NCBI GenBank assembly: GCA_947477745.1
Contig: CANJUF010000001.1
Location: 1-64,000 of the forward strand
Direction of reading: 5' to 3'
Length of the DNA stretch: 64,000 nt
Origin: Sphingomonadaceae bacterium
GTDB taxonomy: Bacteria > Pseudomonadota > Alphaproteobacteria > Sphingomonadales > Sphingomonadaceae
Part shown: positions 9,009-17,394 of the stretch, piece after piece
Layout of the letters: each line of letters starts with the position of its first letter
Numbering within the stretch: position 1 is the first letter of the stretch
Made by a program: the position numbers and the translations under genes
The notes under the pieces: model-generated
What the model was told of the DNA's origin: nothing
Database searches by the model: none
The model's input: only the letters and a program-made list of their open reading frames with translations

Positions 9009-9037
9009 GCTGCTTCCCTCTTGCATGGTTCAATTGG

Positions 9038-9060
9038 TTAGACGTATCGCTGACGCCTAA
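9038..9060. promoter_or_regulatory. Inverted repeat in divergent promoter region
   Basis: TTAGACGT (9038-9045) and ACGCCTAA (9053-9060) pair at 7 of 8 positions across a 7-base spacer, between the divergent crotonase (start 9008) and SDR (start 9121). It has the size of a dimeric regulator site. The linked IclR gene is one candidate binder, but the sequence differs from the 14-bp palindromes further on. Confidence 0.4.
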
Positions 9061-9120
9061 TGCATTATGCGCCATGTGCAAGAACGCACGGCGGGACGCA
9101 ACTTGGAGAGGGCGAGGCAC

Positions 9121-9921
9121 ATGGTTCAGAAAAGCGCAGGCAAAGTGGCAGTCGTGACCGGAGCGGCCGGCGGCATTGGCCAGGCCATCGTCAGGCGGCT
9201 GGCGGAAGACGGATTCCGCGTGCTCGCCTCCGACCTGCGCGAAGGACCGGCGAGCGAACTGGCGCAGGAACTTGGCGGGCTGTTCCAGGCCGCCGACGTC
9301 ACCAGCGAGGAACAGGTCGCCGCGCTGGTCGAACGCGCGGTCAAGGACTGCGGCAGGATCGATGCGATCGTCAACAACGCCGCGCAGGCAGGCGCGCTCG
9401 GCCCGATTACCGACATTACTGCCGAGGACTGGAAGAGGACGGTCGATATCGTGCTCAACTCGTGCTTTTACGGGGTCAAGCACGCGGCGCGCGCGATGAT
9501 CGAGGCCGGGACCGGCGGTGCGATCCTGATGACGACTAGCATTTCGGGCCAGCGTGCGGTCGGCGGTCATCCCTATATCGCCGCAAAGCACGGGCTTACT
9601 GGCCTGATCCGCGCTTCGGCGAACGATCTTGCCCAGCACCGCATCCGCGTGAACGGGGTCGCGCCGGGCTATACGCTGACGCCGATGACCGAGAAGATGT
9701 TCGGCGGCGAAGAAGCGGCGCGTCAGGTTCTGGCGAGCCGCGCTCCGCTGGGCATGGTGATAGAAGGGCGCGATATCGCCGAAGCCTTCGGCTATCTCGC
9801 CAGCGACGCAGCGCGCGCCGTCACCGGCCAGAACATCATCGTCGATGCCGGCTTCATGGAAGCGCAAAGCCGCTCGATCTCATTCCAGCGCGATCCGGAT
9901 TATCTCGACCACACGCGCTAG
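9121..9921 (+). CDS. SDR-family oxidoreductase
   Basis: 266 residues from the ATG at 9121, which follows a GGAGAGGG site; the in-frame ATG at 9067 is discounted. Classical short-chain dehydrogenase features: TGAAGGIG cofactor loop near residue 15, NNAA, a catalytic serine in TTSISGQ, and YIAAK for the Tyr-Lys pair, ending in GQNIIVDAGF. It oxidises or reduces an alcohol/ketone with NAD(P). It is followed at 78 bases by the IclR regulator on the same strand, and both probably belong to the divergent control region at 9.0-9.1 kb. Confidence 0.88.
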   Translation: MVQKSAGKVAVVTGAAGGIGQAIVRRLAEDGFRVLASDLREGPASELAQELGGLFQAADVTSEEQVAALVERAVKDCGRIDAIVNNAAQAGALGPITDITAEDWKRTVDIVLNSCFYGVKHAARAMIEAGTGGAILMTTSISGQRAVGGHPYIAAKHGLTGLIRASANDLAQHRIRVNGVAPGYTLTPMTEKMFGGEEAARQVLASRAPLGMVIEGRDIAEAFGYLASDAARAVTGQNIIVDAGFMEAQSRSISFQRDPDYLDHTR

Positions 9922-9957
9922 GCCAGTGCCTGTTGCCGCGCGCCGCGGCTTGGTCCA

Positions 9958-9978
9958 TGTTCTCTGCAGGAGAGAACA
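9958..9978. promoter_or_regulatory. Perfect inverted repeat upstream of iclR-type gene
   Basis: TGTTCTCT (9958-9965) and AGAGAACA (9971-9978) are perfect 8-base arms around GCAGG. The repeat ends 21 bases before the GTG start of the regulator. No T-run follows, so an operator, perhaps autoregulatory, is more likely than a terminator of the SDR gene. Confidence 0.5.
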
Positions 9979-9999
9979 CAAGATGAGGACCAATCCGGC

Positions 10000-10803
10000 G
10001 TGAGCATTATCGTGCCCCGCCCCGGCAGCGGCGGCCATCTGGCGGTGCGCGTCAAGCGACCGGCAGAACGGCGAAGCTCATCGCGTTCGGCGACCCGCGC
10101 GCTCGACGTGCTCGAACTGTTCGGCAGGGTTCACCGTCCGTTGCGCGCAATCGAGATTTCGCGCTCGCTTGACATGCACAGCTCGACAACCAACCAGTTG
10201 CTCAAGACCATGGTGGATTCGGCGCATCTGGTGTTCGACGCGCGCGCCAAGACCTACCTGCCCTCGCCGCGGCTCGCCGAATTCAGCGCCTGGATCGTCG
10301 AGAGCTACGGCGCCGACGGACGGCTGCGCAAGCTTATCGAGGAATTGCACCAGCAAACGGGGCTGGTGGTGACGGTGACCACGCCCAACGACCTGTTCAT
10401 GCAGATCGTCGATGCCGAAATTCCGACCGTGCCCGGCGACGTGCGCATGCCCGAGCGCGGGCTCCAGGTGTCGATCATCGGATCGGCGATCGGCAGCGCC
10501 TATCTCGCCACTCTCGACGACGAGGCCGTGCTGCGGCTCGCGCACCGCGCGCGGATCGACGAAAGCGACCTGCAGCCGCTGGTCGAGATGGCGCACCGCA
10601 TCCGCGAGGAAGGCTTCGCGGTGGGTCCGGCAGCGATGGACGGAGGCATGGGCTCGATGGCCATGGCGCTGCCCGCGCAAGGACTGCGCGTACCAGCCGT
10701 GGTCGGGCTTGCCGGTCCGATGACGGTGATCCGCAAGCGTCACGACGAATTCGCGGGCCTGTTGCGCGAAGGCATCGCGCGCTGGTTCGGGCAGGCACAA
10801 TAA
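10000..10803 (+). CDS. IclR-family transcriptional regulator
   Basis: 267 residues starting with GTG at 10000. An N-terminal winged helix-turn-helix (about 30-90; ATRALDVLELFG, then LDMHSSTTNQLLKTM) is followed by the IclR effector domain (about 105-265). An ATG at 9983 opens a six-codon frame (MRTNPA) whose TGA overlaps this GTG, which may couple or dampen translation. It is the only regulator in the 6-30 kb catabolic region, so it is the natural candidate for the palindromes at 9.96, 13.11 and 14.99 kb. The effector is unknown. Confidence 0.85.
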   Translation: MSIIVPRPGSGGHLAVRVKRPAERRSSSRSATRALDVLELFGRVHRPLRAIEISRSLDMHSSTTNQLLKTMVDSAHLVFDARAKTYLPSPRLAEFSAWIVESYGADGRLRKLIEELHQQTGLVVTVTTPNDLFMQIVDAEIPTVPGDVRMPERGLQVSIIGSAIGSAYLATLDDEAVLRLAHRARIDESDLQPLVEMAHRIREEGFAVGPAAMDGGMGSMAMALPAQGLRVPAVVGLAGPMTVIRKRHDEFAGLLREGIARWFGQAQ

Positions 10804-10810
10804 GACCTTC

Positions 10811-10958
10811 TCACCCTTCCCCTTTAGGGGAGGGGCAGTGAGACTTGCGACCCCGGACCTGTTCCGGGGACGCTAGTCGCAGCGGGGTGGGCAGGATGTC
10901 GCACTTAAGAAAGCCCAAACAGAACCCACCCCCATCCCCTCCCGCAAGCGGGAGGGGA
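10811..10958. repeat. Intergenic repeat with three stem-loops (REP-like)
   Basis: Between the convergent iclR-type and SDR genes lie three stem-loops: one built on CCCCTTTAGGGG near 10820-10830; CCCCGGA/TCCGGGG (10851-10857, 10863-10869); and TCCCCTCCCGC/GCGGGAGGGGA (10935-10945, 10948-10958), perfect over 11 pairs. Elements with the last hairpin are, from memory, widespread between genes of sphingomonads. No T-run follows, so it is a repeat that might also slow convergent transcription. Confidence 0.6.
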
Positions 10959-10965
10959 ATAATCG

Positions 10966-11802
10966 TCAGTTATCAACCCCCATGGTCCCGCCGACAGGGA
11001 TCCGGCTCATGGTTTCCATCATGCCCGGCCAGCCATTCGCAGTATAGCCGCCGTCGACCGCCAGCACCTGCCCGGTGACGAAGGACGACAGGTCCGACAT
11101 GAAGAAACAGACCGCCTTGGCAATCTCGAGGGTCTTGCCCCGGCGCTGCATCGGCACATGCGCGTTCATGTTCTGCTCGGAAGCAGGATCGTTCTCGGGA
11201 ATACGCGGGGTAATGATCGAGCCGGGGGCGACGATATTCACCCGGATGCCCCTGCCCGCCCATTCGACCGACATGGTCTTGGCGAGATGGATCAGCCCAG
11301 CCTTGGCCGCGCCGTAGGAGGCGTGAACCGCCGAGCCGCGAATACCATCGATCGATGCCAGCGCGCAGATATTCGCCTTGCCGCCGCGCGCGATCACCCG
11401 CTTGGCGAATTCTCGCGCCGCCCAGAAGAAATACCTTAGGTTGCGCTGGTGATCGAGGTCCCAGATTTCGGTGGTCATGTCGGTGATCTGCGCCCAGCCG
11501 GCCATGCCGATGATGCAGACCATGCCGTCAAGCGGGCCGAACTCGGTATCGGCCTTCTCGATCGCGGCGACCAGTTCTGCCTCGACCAGCACGTCGCAGC
11601 TAAGCGCATAGGACGAGACGCCTCGCGCCTCGAGGTCCTTGGCGACCTTCTGCGCCCGGTCGAGCTCGAGGTCGAGGATCGCGACATTGGCTCCGAATGT
11701 GGCGAGGACATGGGCGGTTGCCTCGCCGTTGCCCTGCCCGCCGCCGACGATCAGGACACGCTTGCCCTTCAGGTCCATCAATTGATCGATAGTAAGGTCC
11801 AT
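10966..11802 (-). CDS. SDR-family oxidoreductase
   Basis: 278 residues. The cofactor loop reads GGGQGNGE, an unusual variant of TGxxxGxG in which the middle residues are polar. The catalytic Tyr-Lys pair is in YGAAK, the serine in LASIDGIRG, and the C-terminus has GQVLAVDGGY. An NAD(P)-dependent alcohol or ketone dehydrogenase is expected. It is second in a leftward unit, four bases after the LLM gene, so it probably acts on that enzyme's product. The substrate is unknown. Confidence 0.86.
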   Translation of the reverse strand: MDLTIDQLMDLKGKRVLIVGGGQGNGEATAHVLATFGANVAILDLELDRAQKVAKDLEARGVSSYALSCDVLVEAELVAAIEKADTEFGPLDGMVCIIGMAGWAQITDMTTEIWDLDHQRNLRYFFWAAREFAKRVIARGGKANICALASIDGIRGSAVHASYGAAKAGLIHLAKTMSVEWAGRGIRVNIVAPGSIITPRIPENDPASEQNMNAHVPMQRRGKTLEIAKAVCFFMSDLSSFVTGQVLAVDGGYTANGWPGMMETMSRIPVGGTMGVDN

Positions 11803-11806
11803 CTAT

Positions 11807-13018
11807 TCATCCTCCCACAGGGGCTTCGGGCGTCTTTGCCCAGTTCTTTCCGGTAATCGATTTCTCGGCCTGCCTGATCCCGGCGGTCAGGCTGTTGGCG
11901 ACCCCGTTCTTGCCCATCTTCTGGAGCTCAGGGATCACATAGGTGCCAAGCAACTCGATCGACTTCATCACCGCGCTGTGCGGCAGGTAGCCGAAGTTGA
12001 TATAGCACAGCACCTGATCGACGCCGATTTCATCATAACGCGCGAGCTTCTGCAGGCATTCATCTGGAGTGCCGACTATGACCATGTCCTCGCGGTCGAA
12101 CATGGTGACGTCGAACTCGCCCTTGCGCTGTGCTTCAAGCACCGGGAAGGCCGCCTTCTGCTGCTCTTCTGAAAGATGCGCCATTTCCCACTTTAGGTGG
12201 AACTCGGCGAGACCCTTGTACCACCACCACATCGATTCCCACACCCGATCGGTCTCAAAGCTGTCACGGCTCTCGGCGCAGTGGACCAGTGTGTAGACGC
12301 CAACCTTGTTGGTATGCACGCTGGTAAGCGGCACGGCGGTTTCCTGCGCCTTGTGGTAGGCGTCGATGATCTCCTTGAGCCGGGTGAGCGGCTGCATGAT
12401 CGAGAAGCACAGGAGACCGCAACCGTTCTCCCCCGCCATGACCGCGCTCGATTCAGAAGACGCCGCCATCCACGCCGGGGGATGCGGATACTGGTAAGGC
12501 TTGGGCAGTATCATGCGCGGCGGGAACTTGAGGTATTCGGAGTCCTCCGAATAGACTTCCTGCTCCCACATGCCGACAACGGTGCGCGCCGCAGCCTTCA
12601 TCTTTTCCTTGCTGTTGGGAATATCGACTCCGAATGCGAGCTGTTCCATCGGTGTCGAGCGGCCCATCCCCCAGATCGCCCTGCCCCTAGACAACACGTC
12701 GACCGTAGCCACTTTCTCGGCAACGCGGGCGGGATGGATGAACTCATGCGGCATCAGGACAACGCCGAAGCCCAGCTTGATGCGTTCGGTGATCTGCGAA
12801 AGTGCACCAAGCACAACGTCGTTGCACGGCATGTGCGAGCGGTTTTCACGGAAGTGGTGCTCGACCAGCCAGACGGCCTCGAAGCCCATCTTGTCGGCCA
12901 GGCAGATCTGCGCGATCGAATCGGGATAGATTTTTCGCTCGGCCTCGCGCTGTCCCCAGGGGTGTTCCCCGGCCCACGGCTGCGGGCAGTCGAATTCGTA
13001 AAGCAGGCCTAGTTCCAT
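11807..13018 (-). CDS. LLM-class flavin-dependent monooxygenase
   Basis: 403 residues with the bacterial luciferase-like TIM barrel: an N-terminal MELGLLYEFD strand, the LVEHHF motif near residue 52, RIKLGFGVVLMPHEFIHPARVAEKVATVDVLS, and the long C-terminal insertions of alkane/nitrilotriacetate-type monooxygenases. It would use FMNH2 or F420H2, with reductant from elsewhere. It leads the leftward unit with the SDR, and a perfect 14-bp palindrome lies 93 bases upstream of its start. Family is certain; substrate unknown. Confidence 0.86.
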   Translation of the reverse strand: MELGLLYEFDCPQPWAGEHPWGQREAERKIYPDSIAQICLADKMGFEAVWLVEHHFRENRSHMPCNDVVLGALSQITERIKLGFGVVLMPHEFIHPARVAEKVATVDVLSRGRAIWGMGRSTPMEQLAFGVDIPNSKEKMKAAARTVVGMWEQEVYSEDSEYLKFPPRMILPKPYQYPHPPAWMAASSESSAVMAGENGCGLLCFSIMQPLTRLKEIIDAYHKAQETAVPLTSVHTNKVGVYTLVHCAESRDSFETDRVWESMWWWYKGLAEFHLKWEMAHLSEEQQKAAFPVLEAQRKGEFDVTMFDREDMVIVGTPDECLQKLARYDEIGVDQVLCYINFGYLPHSAVMKSIELLGTYVIPELQKMGKNGVANSLTAGIRQAEKSITGKNWAKTPEAPVGG

Positions 13019-13110
13019 GTCAGGATCCTCTCAGCTTTTTAGCTCTCTCTCGCCAAGCCTATTCCGCGCCTTGAGCGTGCGGCAAGCATTGCTCCGCACC
13101 GGCGCATTTT

Positions 13111-13124
13111 TCCGTAATTACGGA
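13111..13124. promoter_or_regulatory. Perfect 14-bp palindrome, candidate regulator site
   Basis: TCCGTAATTACGGA is a perfect palindrome upstream of the leftward LLM gene; it overlaps the stop codon of the cupin gene (13118-13120). A near copy, TCCGTAAATATGGA, lies at 14987-15000. IclR-type operators often have this 6-2-6 form; the binder is inferred. Confidence 0.55.
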
Positions 13125-13717
13125 TTTCGTTTGGTTGCGCCAGGCACCGGAATGAAGCCCACCGGCTGCGGCTCCTCAGCCCACACTGCCGCGTGCGCCT
13201 TGCGCGTCTCGGCGATCCGGTCCCAGTAGGTATTGCTCTTCGAGCGGAAGTTGGTGTCGTAGTCCTCGCTATTGCGAAACTCGATGAACTCGACGCCTTC
13301 GTCCAGCGGCGTGACCGTGTAGGGCGCGCCGGCCGGGATCATCACCCCGTCGCCCTTGCCCAGCACCTTGGTGCCCACCTTCATCGAGCCGCCGACGATC
13401 AGATAATAGCAGTCGGCATCGTGCGAGTGCAGCGGCAGCGGGTAGCCGCTCTTGAACCAGGCATAGGAGACATGCATCGTCTCGCTGCTGAACAGCACCA
13501 TCGCCGCCGCGCCGGGCGGACCGCTGTCCTCGCGCATCTGCTGGAGGCCACGCAGCGTTGCCGGGTGGAGCATCGTTGCCGGATCGGCAAAGCCCCGTGG
13601 CTTCCTCGGCTTCATCGGCTCGGCATCGGCGGCGCGGGTGATGACGAAACCGCCCGCGCGCCCTTCTTCGCGGATCATCTCCGCGTTTTCTGCATCCAGC
13701 GCAGCCTCGCCCGCCAC
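13118..13717 (-). CDS. Cupin-domain protein
   Basis: 199 residues if the GTG at 13717 is used; this lies 5 bases after the stop of the amidohydrolase gene, and the frame further upstream is only that gene's shadow. The core cupin motif is visible: PLPLHSHDADCYYLIVGGSMKVG gives the HxH..E-like metal site (with Asp/Tyr in place of the usual Glu region), followed by GDGVMIPAGAPYTVTPL. Cupins of this kind serve as small dioxygenases, isomerases or binding proteins. It is coupled to the amidohydrolase and resembles, in role, the cupin at 16838. Function is not assigned. Confidence 0.75.
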   Translation of the reverse strand: MAGEAALDAENAEMIREEGRAGGFVITRAADAEPMKPRKPRGFADPATMLHPATLRGLQQMREDSGPPGAAAMVLFSSETMHVSYAWFKSGYPLPLHSHDADCYYLIVGGSMKVGTKVLGKGDGVMIPAGAPYTVTPLDEGVEFIEFRNSEDYDTNFRSKSNTYWDRIAETRKAHAAVWAEEPQPVGFIPVPGATKRNP

Positions 13718-13722
13718 TGCGA

Positions 13723-14856
13723 TCAGTCCAGCCCGTAGAAACGTCGCGCGTTGTCCCGCACGATCGGCGTGATCTCGTCTTCGGGCACGCCTGCGAACTG
13801 GAAGTCCTTGTAAGCCTGCGATTCGGGCCAGGTCGTCTCCGAATGAGGATAGTCGGTCGACCACATCATGTTCTTGCCGCCCGGCAGGTTGCGGTTGCGG
13901 ATGCCTTCGCGGTCGCGGATGAAGGAAGTGTAGATGTTGCGGTCGAAATATTCGCTCGGCCTCAAGTCAAGCTTGAGGTTCAGCCAGTGCGACTGGGTGT
14001 CCATGATGCCGTCCATGTATTCGGCGACGAACGCTACCCAGCCCGAGCCGCTTTCGATCGAACCATAGCGCAGCTCCGGGAAGCGGTCGAACACGCCGCC
14101 AAACAGCATGATCGCAATAGGCTCGGCCATGGTCAGCTTGCTCATCACCAGATGCGGCATGAATTTCATCATGCCCGGCCGGGCGACGCGCGCGCCAAGA
14201 TGAATGGTGACCGCAAGATTGTGATCGACGCAGGTTTTCCAGAACGGATCGAAATGCGGATCATCGTATTGCAGCTTGCCTTCGGGATCGCCGGTCAAGG
14301 CCAGCACCTGCGCGCCGAAGCCGCCACCCACGATCGGGCCGGACTGCGGAAAGGCGGGAATGTTGACCGCACGGTGACCGCGCTTTGCGGCATCCTTGGC
14401 CATGCGGATCGATTCGTTGACGTCTTGCATCGGCAGATAGGCCGCGCCGACCAGTCGGCCCGGCGCGTAGGAGCAGAAATCAGCGAGCCAGTTGTTGTAG
14501 GCCTCGAAGCTGGCGAGATAGAGCTCGTTGTCGGCAGTGCCCAGCGGCCCGCCGCCATACATCACCGCCGTCTCGACGCCGTCCTTGTCCATGTCCTCGA
14601 GCCGCTTCGCCGGTTCCCAGTTGCCCGGCAGCAGCAGGTCCATCGTGCCTTCGGTCTTGAATTTCTTGCCCTGTCCCGAGGTCGCCGATTGCACGTTGAT
14701 CGGCTTGCGGGTGCCCTCGAACTCCATGAAGTCGGTCTTGTCGCCCGGGCCGCCAGCGACGAACTTGGGCCCGCGACCGGCAAATTTCTTGGGCAGATAT
14801 TCATCCCAGAAGGTCGGGATGGGGTTCACATGCGCATCGGCATCGACCAGTTGCAT
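13723..14856 (-). CDS. Amidohydrolase-2 family metal-dependent hydrolase/decarboxylase
   Basis: 377 residues from the ATG at 14856 (AGGAG site). An N-terminal DADAHV replaces the usual HxH metal strand, His residues follow in TIHLGAR, and the family-typical WSTDYPHSETTWP carries the conserved Asp. PF04909 members include ACMS decarboxylase, gamma-resorcylate decarboxylase and lactone hydrolases. It heads a leftward pair with the cupin and faces the deacylase at 15087 across a promoter region holding two palindromes. A distant relative lies at 17395. Confidence 0.8.
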   Translation of the reverse strand: MQLVDADAHVNPIPTFWDEYLPKKFAGRGPKFVAGGPGDKTDFMEFEGTRKPINVQSATSGQGKKFKTEGTMDLLLPGNWEPAKRLEDMDKDGVETAVMYGGGPLGTADNELYLASFEAYNNWLADFCSYAPGRLVGAAYLPMQDVNESIRMAKDAAKRGHRAVNIPAFPQSGPIVGGGFGAQVLALTGDPEGKLQYDDPHFDPFWKTCVDHNLAVTIHLGARVARPGMMKFMPHLVMSKLTMAEPIAIMLFGGVFDRFPELRYGSIESGSGWVAFVAEYMDGIMDTQSHWLNLKLDLRPSEYFDRNIYTSFIRDREGIRNRNLPGGKNMMWSTDYPHSETTWPESQAYKDFQFAGVPEDEITPIVRDNARRFYGLD

Positions 14857-14953
14857 GGCTGTTGCTCCTTTCGAGATCCTCACGTTCCGCAGTGTCGCGC
14901 GCATAGCGCAATCGGGCGGTACAGGGACGGGAGGCTCTGCTTTCGCGCCGTGT

Positions 14954-14974
14954 GAGTCAACACGTCCGTGACTC
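14954..14974. promoter_or_regulatory. Inverted repeat GAGTCA-N9-TGACTC
   Basis: Perfect 6-base arms (14954-14959, 14969-14974) around 9 bases in the divergent promoter region between the amidohydrolase (14856) and deacylase (15087). It sits 12 bases from the 14987 palindrome. It could be a second regulator site; a chance match is possible. Confidence 0.35.
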
Positions 14975-14986
14975 TGCCTTGCATGT

Positions 14987-15000
14987 TCCGTAAATATGGA
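14987..15000. promoter_or_regulatory. Near-palindrome matching the 13111 site
   Basis: TCCGTAAATATGGA differs from TCCGTAATTACGGA (13111-13124) at two positions and retains TCCG(T)A/TA(T)GGA symmetry. It lies between divergent starts 14856 and 15087, placed to control both units. Recurrence in two promoter regions of one cluster supports a shared regulator. Confidence 0.55.
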
Positions 15001-15086
15001 TTGCGCGAATGCGGATCATTGACGCTTCCGATTCGGCAGCACGCCGATAGCTTTCGCGGAAACGACAATCAAAGGCGGGATGAGCG

Positions 15087-16805
15087 ATGGAATACGACCT
15101 GATCGTGCGCGGCGGCACCGTCGTCGATGGAACCGGCCTTCCCCGGCGACGCATCGATGTCGGCATCAAGGACGGCAAGGTCGCGCGCATGGCGCGGCTC
15201 GACGGCGACACCGCCAAGGAAGAGATCGACGCCACCGGCAGGATCGTCGCCCCCGGCATCGTCGATGCGCACACCCATTACGATCCGCAGATCACTTTCG
15301 ATCCCTATGCGACGATGTCGTGCTTCCACGGCGTGACCACGGTGCTGGCCGGCAACTGCGGGTTTTCCGCAGCCCCGGTGCGCGCGGCCGACCGCGACTA
15401 CATCAAGAACATTTTCGCCCGCGTCGAGGACATGGACCCGATCGCGCTTAACGGCGTGCGCTTCGACAAGTTCGAGACTTTCGATGAGTTCCTGACCGTA
15501 CTGCGCGGAAATCTTGGCATAAATTTCGCCTGTTACGTCGGCCATTCCAACGTGCGCCGCTGGGTGATGGGCGAAGTGGCGTGGCAGCGCGCGGCGACTG
15601 ACGAGGAGATCGCGCAAATGTGCGAGATCGTCTCGGCAGCCATGCGCGCCGGCGCGGCAGGCTTCTCGACCTCGCTGCTCGGCACTCACCTCGACATGCA
15701 GAACCGCCCGGTGCCATCGCGCCTCGCCAGCCGCGAGGAACTGCTCGCGCTGGCCGAAGCGGCGGGCAAGGCGGGCAGCGGCTCGATCTGCTTCCTGCCC
15801 GAAGGCACCATCCGCGGCCAATCGAGCGAGGATCACGACATGATCGTCGCGCTCGCCAAGGTGAGCGGCATGCCCGTGGTCGTCCAGGGTCTTGGCGGCA
15901 AGAGCAAGATCGACGTGCCCGGATCGGGCTGGGAAGCGGCCAAGGAGCGACTCGACGAGGCGCAGGAGGCCGGCACCCCGTTCTATTCGATGCTGATCGC
16001 CCGTCCGTTCGACCGCCAGGTGGCCTTCGACGAGACGAACCACCACTGGCAGGCCTGCGGTCTGTGGCACACGATGACGCGCATGCCGATCGAGGAGCGG
16101 CGCGCGCTTCTGCAAGATCCCAAGGCGCGCGAGGAAATGCGTTTCGGGATCGAGAATCCGAACACCGATCCGTCCAAGGGGACGATCATCCCGCCGCCGC
16201 AGTGGCCGGTGGTTTTCGTCGAAAGTTCGCCCTCGCTTCCCGAGGACAAGCACCAGAACCGCTCGATAGCGCAGCTTGCCGAGGAAGCGGGCAAGGCCCC
16301 GGGCGATTTCGCGCTCGACCTTGCCCTGGCCGACGATTTCGCCACCAAACTGCGCTGGCGCATGACGGGGCCGGAATGGGACGCCTCGGTCGCCGCGACG
16401 ATGACCGATCCTCGCATGCTGATCGGCACCTCGGACGGCGGCGCGCATCTGGCCAAGGACGATCAGGCTGACTGGTCGAGCTATTTCCTCGGCGTCTGGG
16501 TGCGCGAGCGCAAGGTCGTCTCGCTGGAAGAAGGCGTGCGCCAGATCACGCAGGTTCCCGCCGGGATCCTCGGCTTCCACGATCGCGGGACGCTTCGGGT
16601 TGGCGGATGGGCCGATATCATGGTGTTCGACGAGGACGAGATTGGCCCGCTCCGGAAGGATTTCGTGCGCGATCTTCCCGGCGGCGTCGGGCGCTACAAG
16701 GCTTACGGCAAGGGCGTTTACGCCACCGTGGTCAATGGCCAGCCGATCGTGCTCGATGGCGAACTCACCGGCAGGCTGCCCGGCGTGGTGGTCACCCCGG
16801 CCTGA
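15087..16805 (+). CDS. N-acyl-D-amino-acid deacylase-type amidohydrolase
   Basis: 572 residues. Metal-site motifs of the urease superfamily: AHTHYD (His62, His64) after the APGIVD turn, GHSNVRR, and GTSDGGAHL near the C-terminus for the catalytic Asp. Length and order match D-aminoacylase/dihydroorotase-like enzymes, which hydrolyse N-acyl or cyclic amide bonds. It leads the rightward unit deacylase-cupin-amidohydrolase-acyl-CoA ligase. A divergent paralogue is at 24044-25792. The presence of two implies that amide or lactam cleavage matters in this pathway, but D-amino acid activity itself is not proven. Confidence 0.85.
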   Translation: MEYDLIVRGGTVVDGTGLPRRRIDVGIKDGKVARMARLDGDTAKEEIDATGRIVAPGIVDAHTHYDPQITFDPYATMSCFHGVTTVLAGNCGFSAAPVRAADRDYIKNIFARVEDMDPIALNGVRFDKFETFDEFLTVLRGNLGINFACYVGHSNVRRWVMGEVAWQRAATDEEIAQMCEIVSAAMRAGAAGFSTSLLGTHLDMQNRPVPSRLASREELLALAEAAGKAGSGSICFLPEGTIRGQSSEDHDMIVALAKVSGMPVVVQGLGGKSKIDVPGSGWEAAKERLDEAQEAGTPFYSMLIARPFDRQVAFDETNHHWQACGLWHTMTRMPIEERRALLQDPKAREEMRFGIENPNTDPSKGTIIPPPQWPVVFVESSPSLPEDKHQNRSIAQLAEEAGKAPGDFALDLALADDFATKLRWRMTGPEWDASVAATMTDPRMLIGTSDGGAHLAKDDQADWSSYFLGVWVRERKVVSLEEGVRQITQVPAGILGFHDRGTLRVGGWADIMVFDEDEIGPLRKDFVRDLPGGVGRYKAYGKGVYATVVNGQPIVLDGELTGRLPGVVVTPA

Positions 16806-16837
16806 CTAATGGCCGGGAACAGAGGAGAACACCGAGC

Positions 16838-17317
16838 ATGAGCGGCAAAATGGACGTTCCGGGCCCGCGTTTCCGGCACATGGACGGCGAAGACTGGCGC
16901 GAGGTCCGCGCCCAGACGCACGGCGACAAGCGCGTTTCCGTCTGGGAAAAGTGGCTCGAGGTCAGCCCCAAATGCATGACGCTGGTGGGCCGCTACGAGC
17001 CCGGCATGATCGTCCACAAGCACGGGCACAACAGCCATCACGTCATCTATGTGATGAGCGGTTCGATGATGTGCGGCGACCAGCTGTGCACGCCGGGAAT
17101 GCACATCACCCTCGATGAAGGTTCGGCGCTCGGGCCTCTGGTCGCCGGCCCCGAAGGCGTCGAGATGTTCGAGGTGTGGTTCGGCGATCCGCGTTCGTGG
17201 GCGGCCGATCCGGAGGGCTTCGACGCCCTGCTCGCGGAAAAAGGCATCACCAAGCTGCCTCACCCGCCGATCGATTTTCCCGAATGGATGAAGGAAGCGC
17301 AGAACGCGAAAAATTGA
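16838..17317 (+). CDS. Cupin-domain protein
   Basis: 159 residues from the ATG at 16838, with an AGAGGAG site 9 bases before. The cupin strand reads IVHKHGHNSHHVIYVMSGSMMCG, offering several His ligands, then CTPGMHITLDEGSALGPLVAGPEG. A metal is likely. It lies 32 bases after the deacylase and 77 before the next amidohydrolase. Like the cupin at 13118 it is paired with an amidohydrolase-2 enzyme, which suggests parallel roles. No reaction can be assigned. Confidence 0.8.
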   Translation: MSGKMDVPGPRFRHMDGEDWREVRAQTHGDKRVSVWEKWLEVSPKCMTLVGRYEPGMIVHKHGHNSHHVIYVMSGSMMCGDQLCTPGMHITLDEGSALGPLVAGPEGVEMFEVWFGDPRSWAADPEGFDALLAEKGITKLPHPPIDFPEWMKEAQNAKN

Positions 17318-17394
17318 CTCTGCCGGGCGACTGACCGCAATGTCCCTGCAGATGGAATGAGGCAGACAGACAACACTTCAAGAGGATGGAGACG

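Noticed and set aside
10935-10958. Stem-loop as a rho-independent terminator
   Set aside because: The 11-pair stem has no T-run on either side; it fits a REP-like repeat better.
15069-16580. Open frame of 503 codons antisense to the deacylase
   Set aside because: Mirror of a gene with clear metal motifs; no independent start site or motif.
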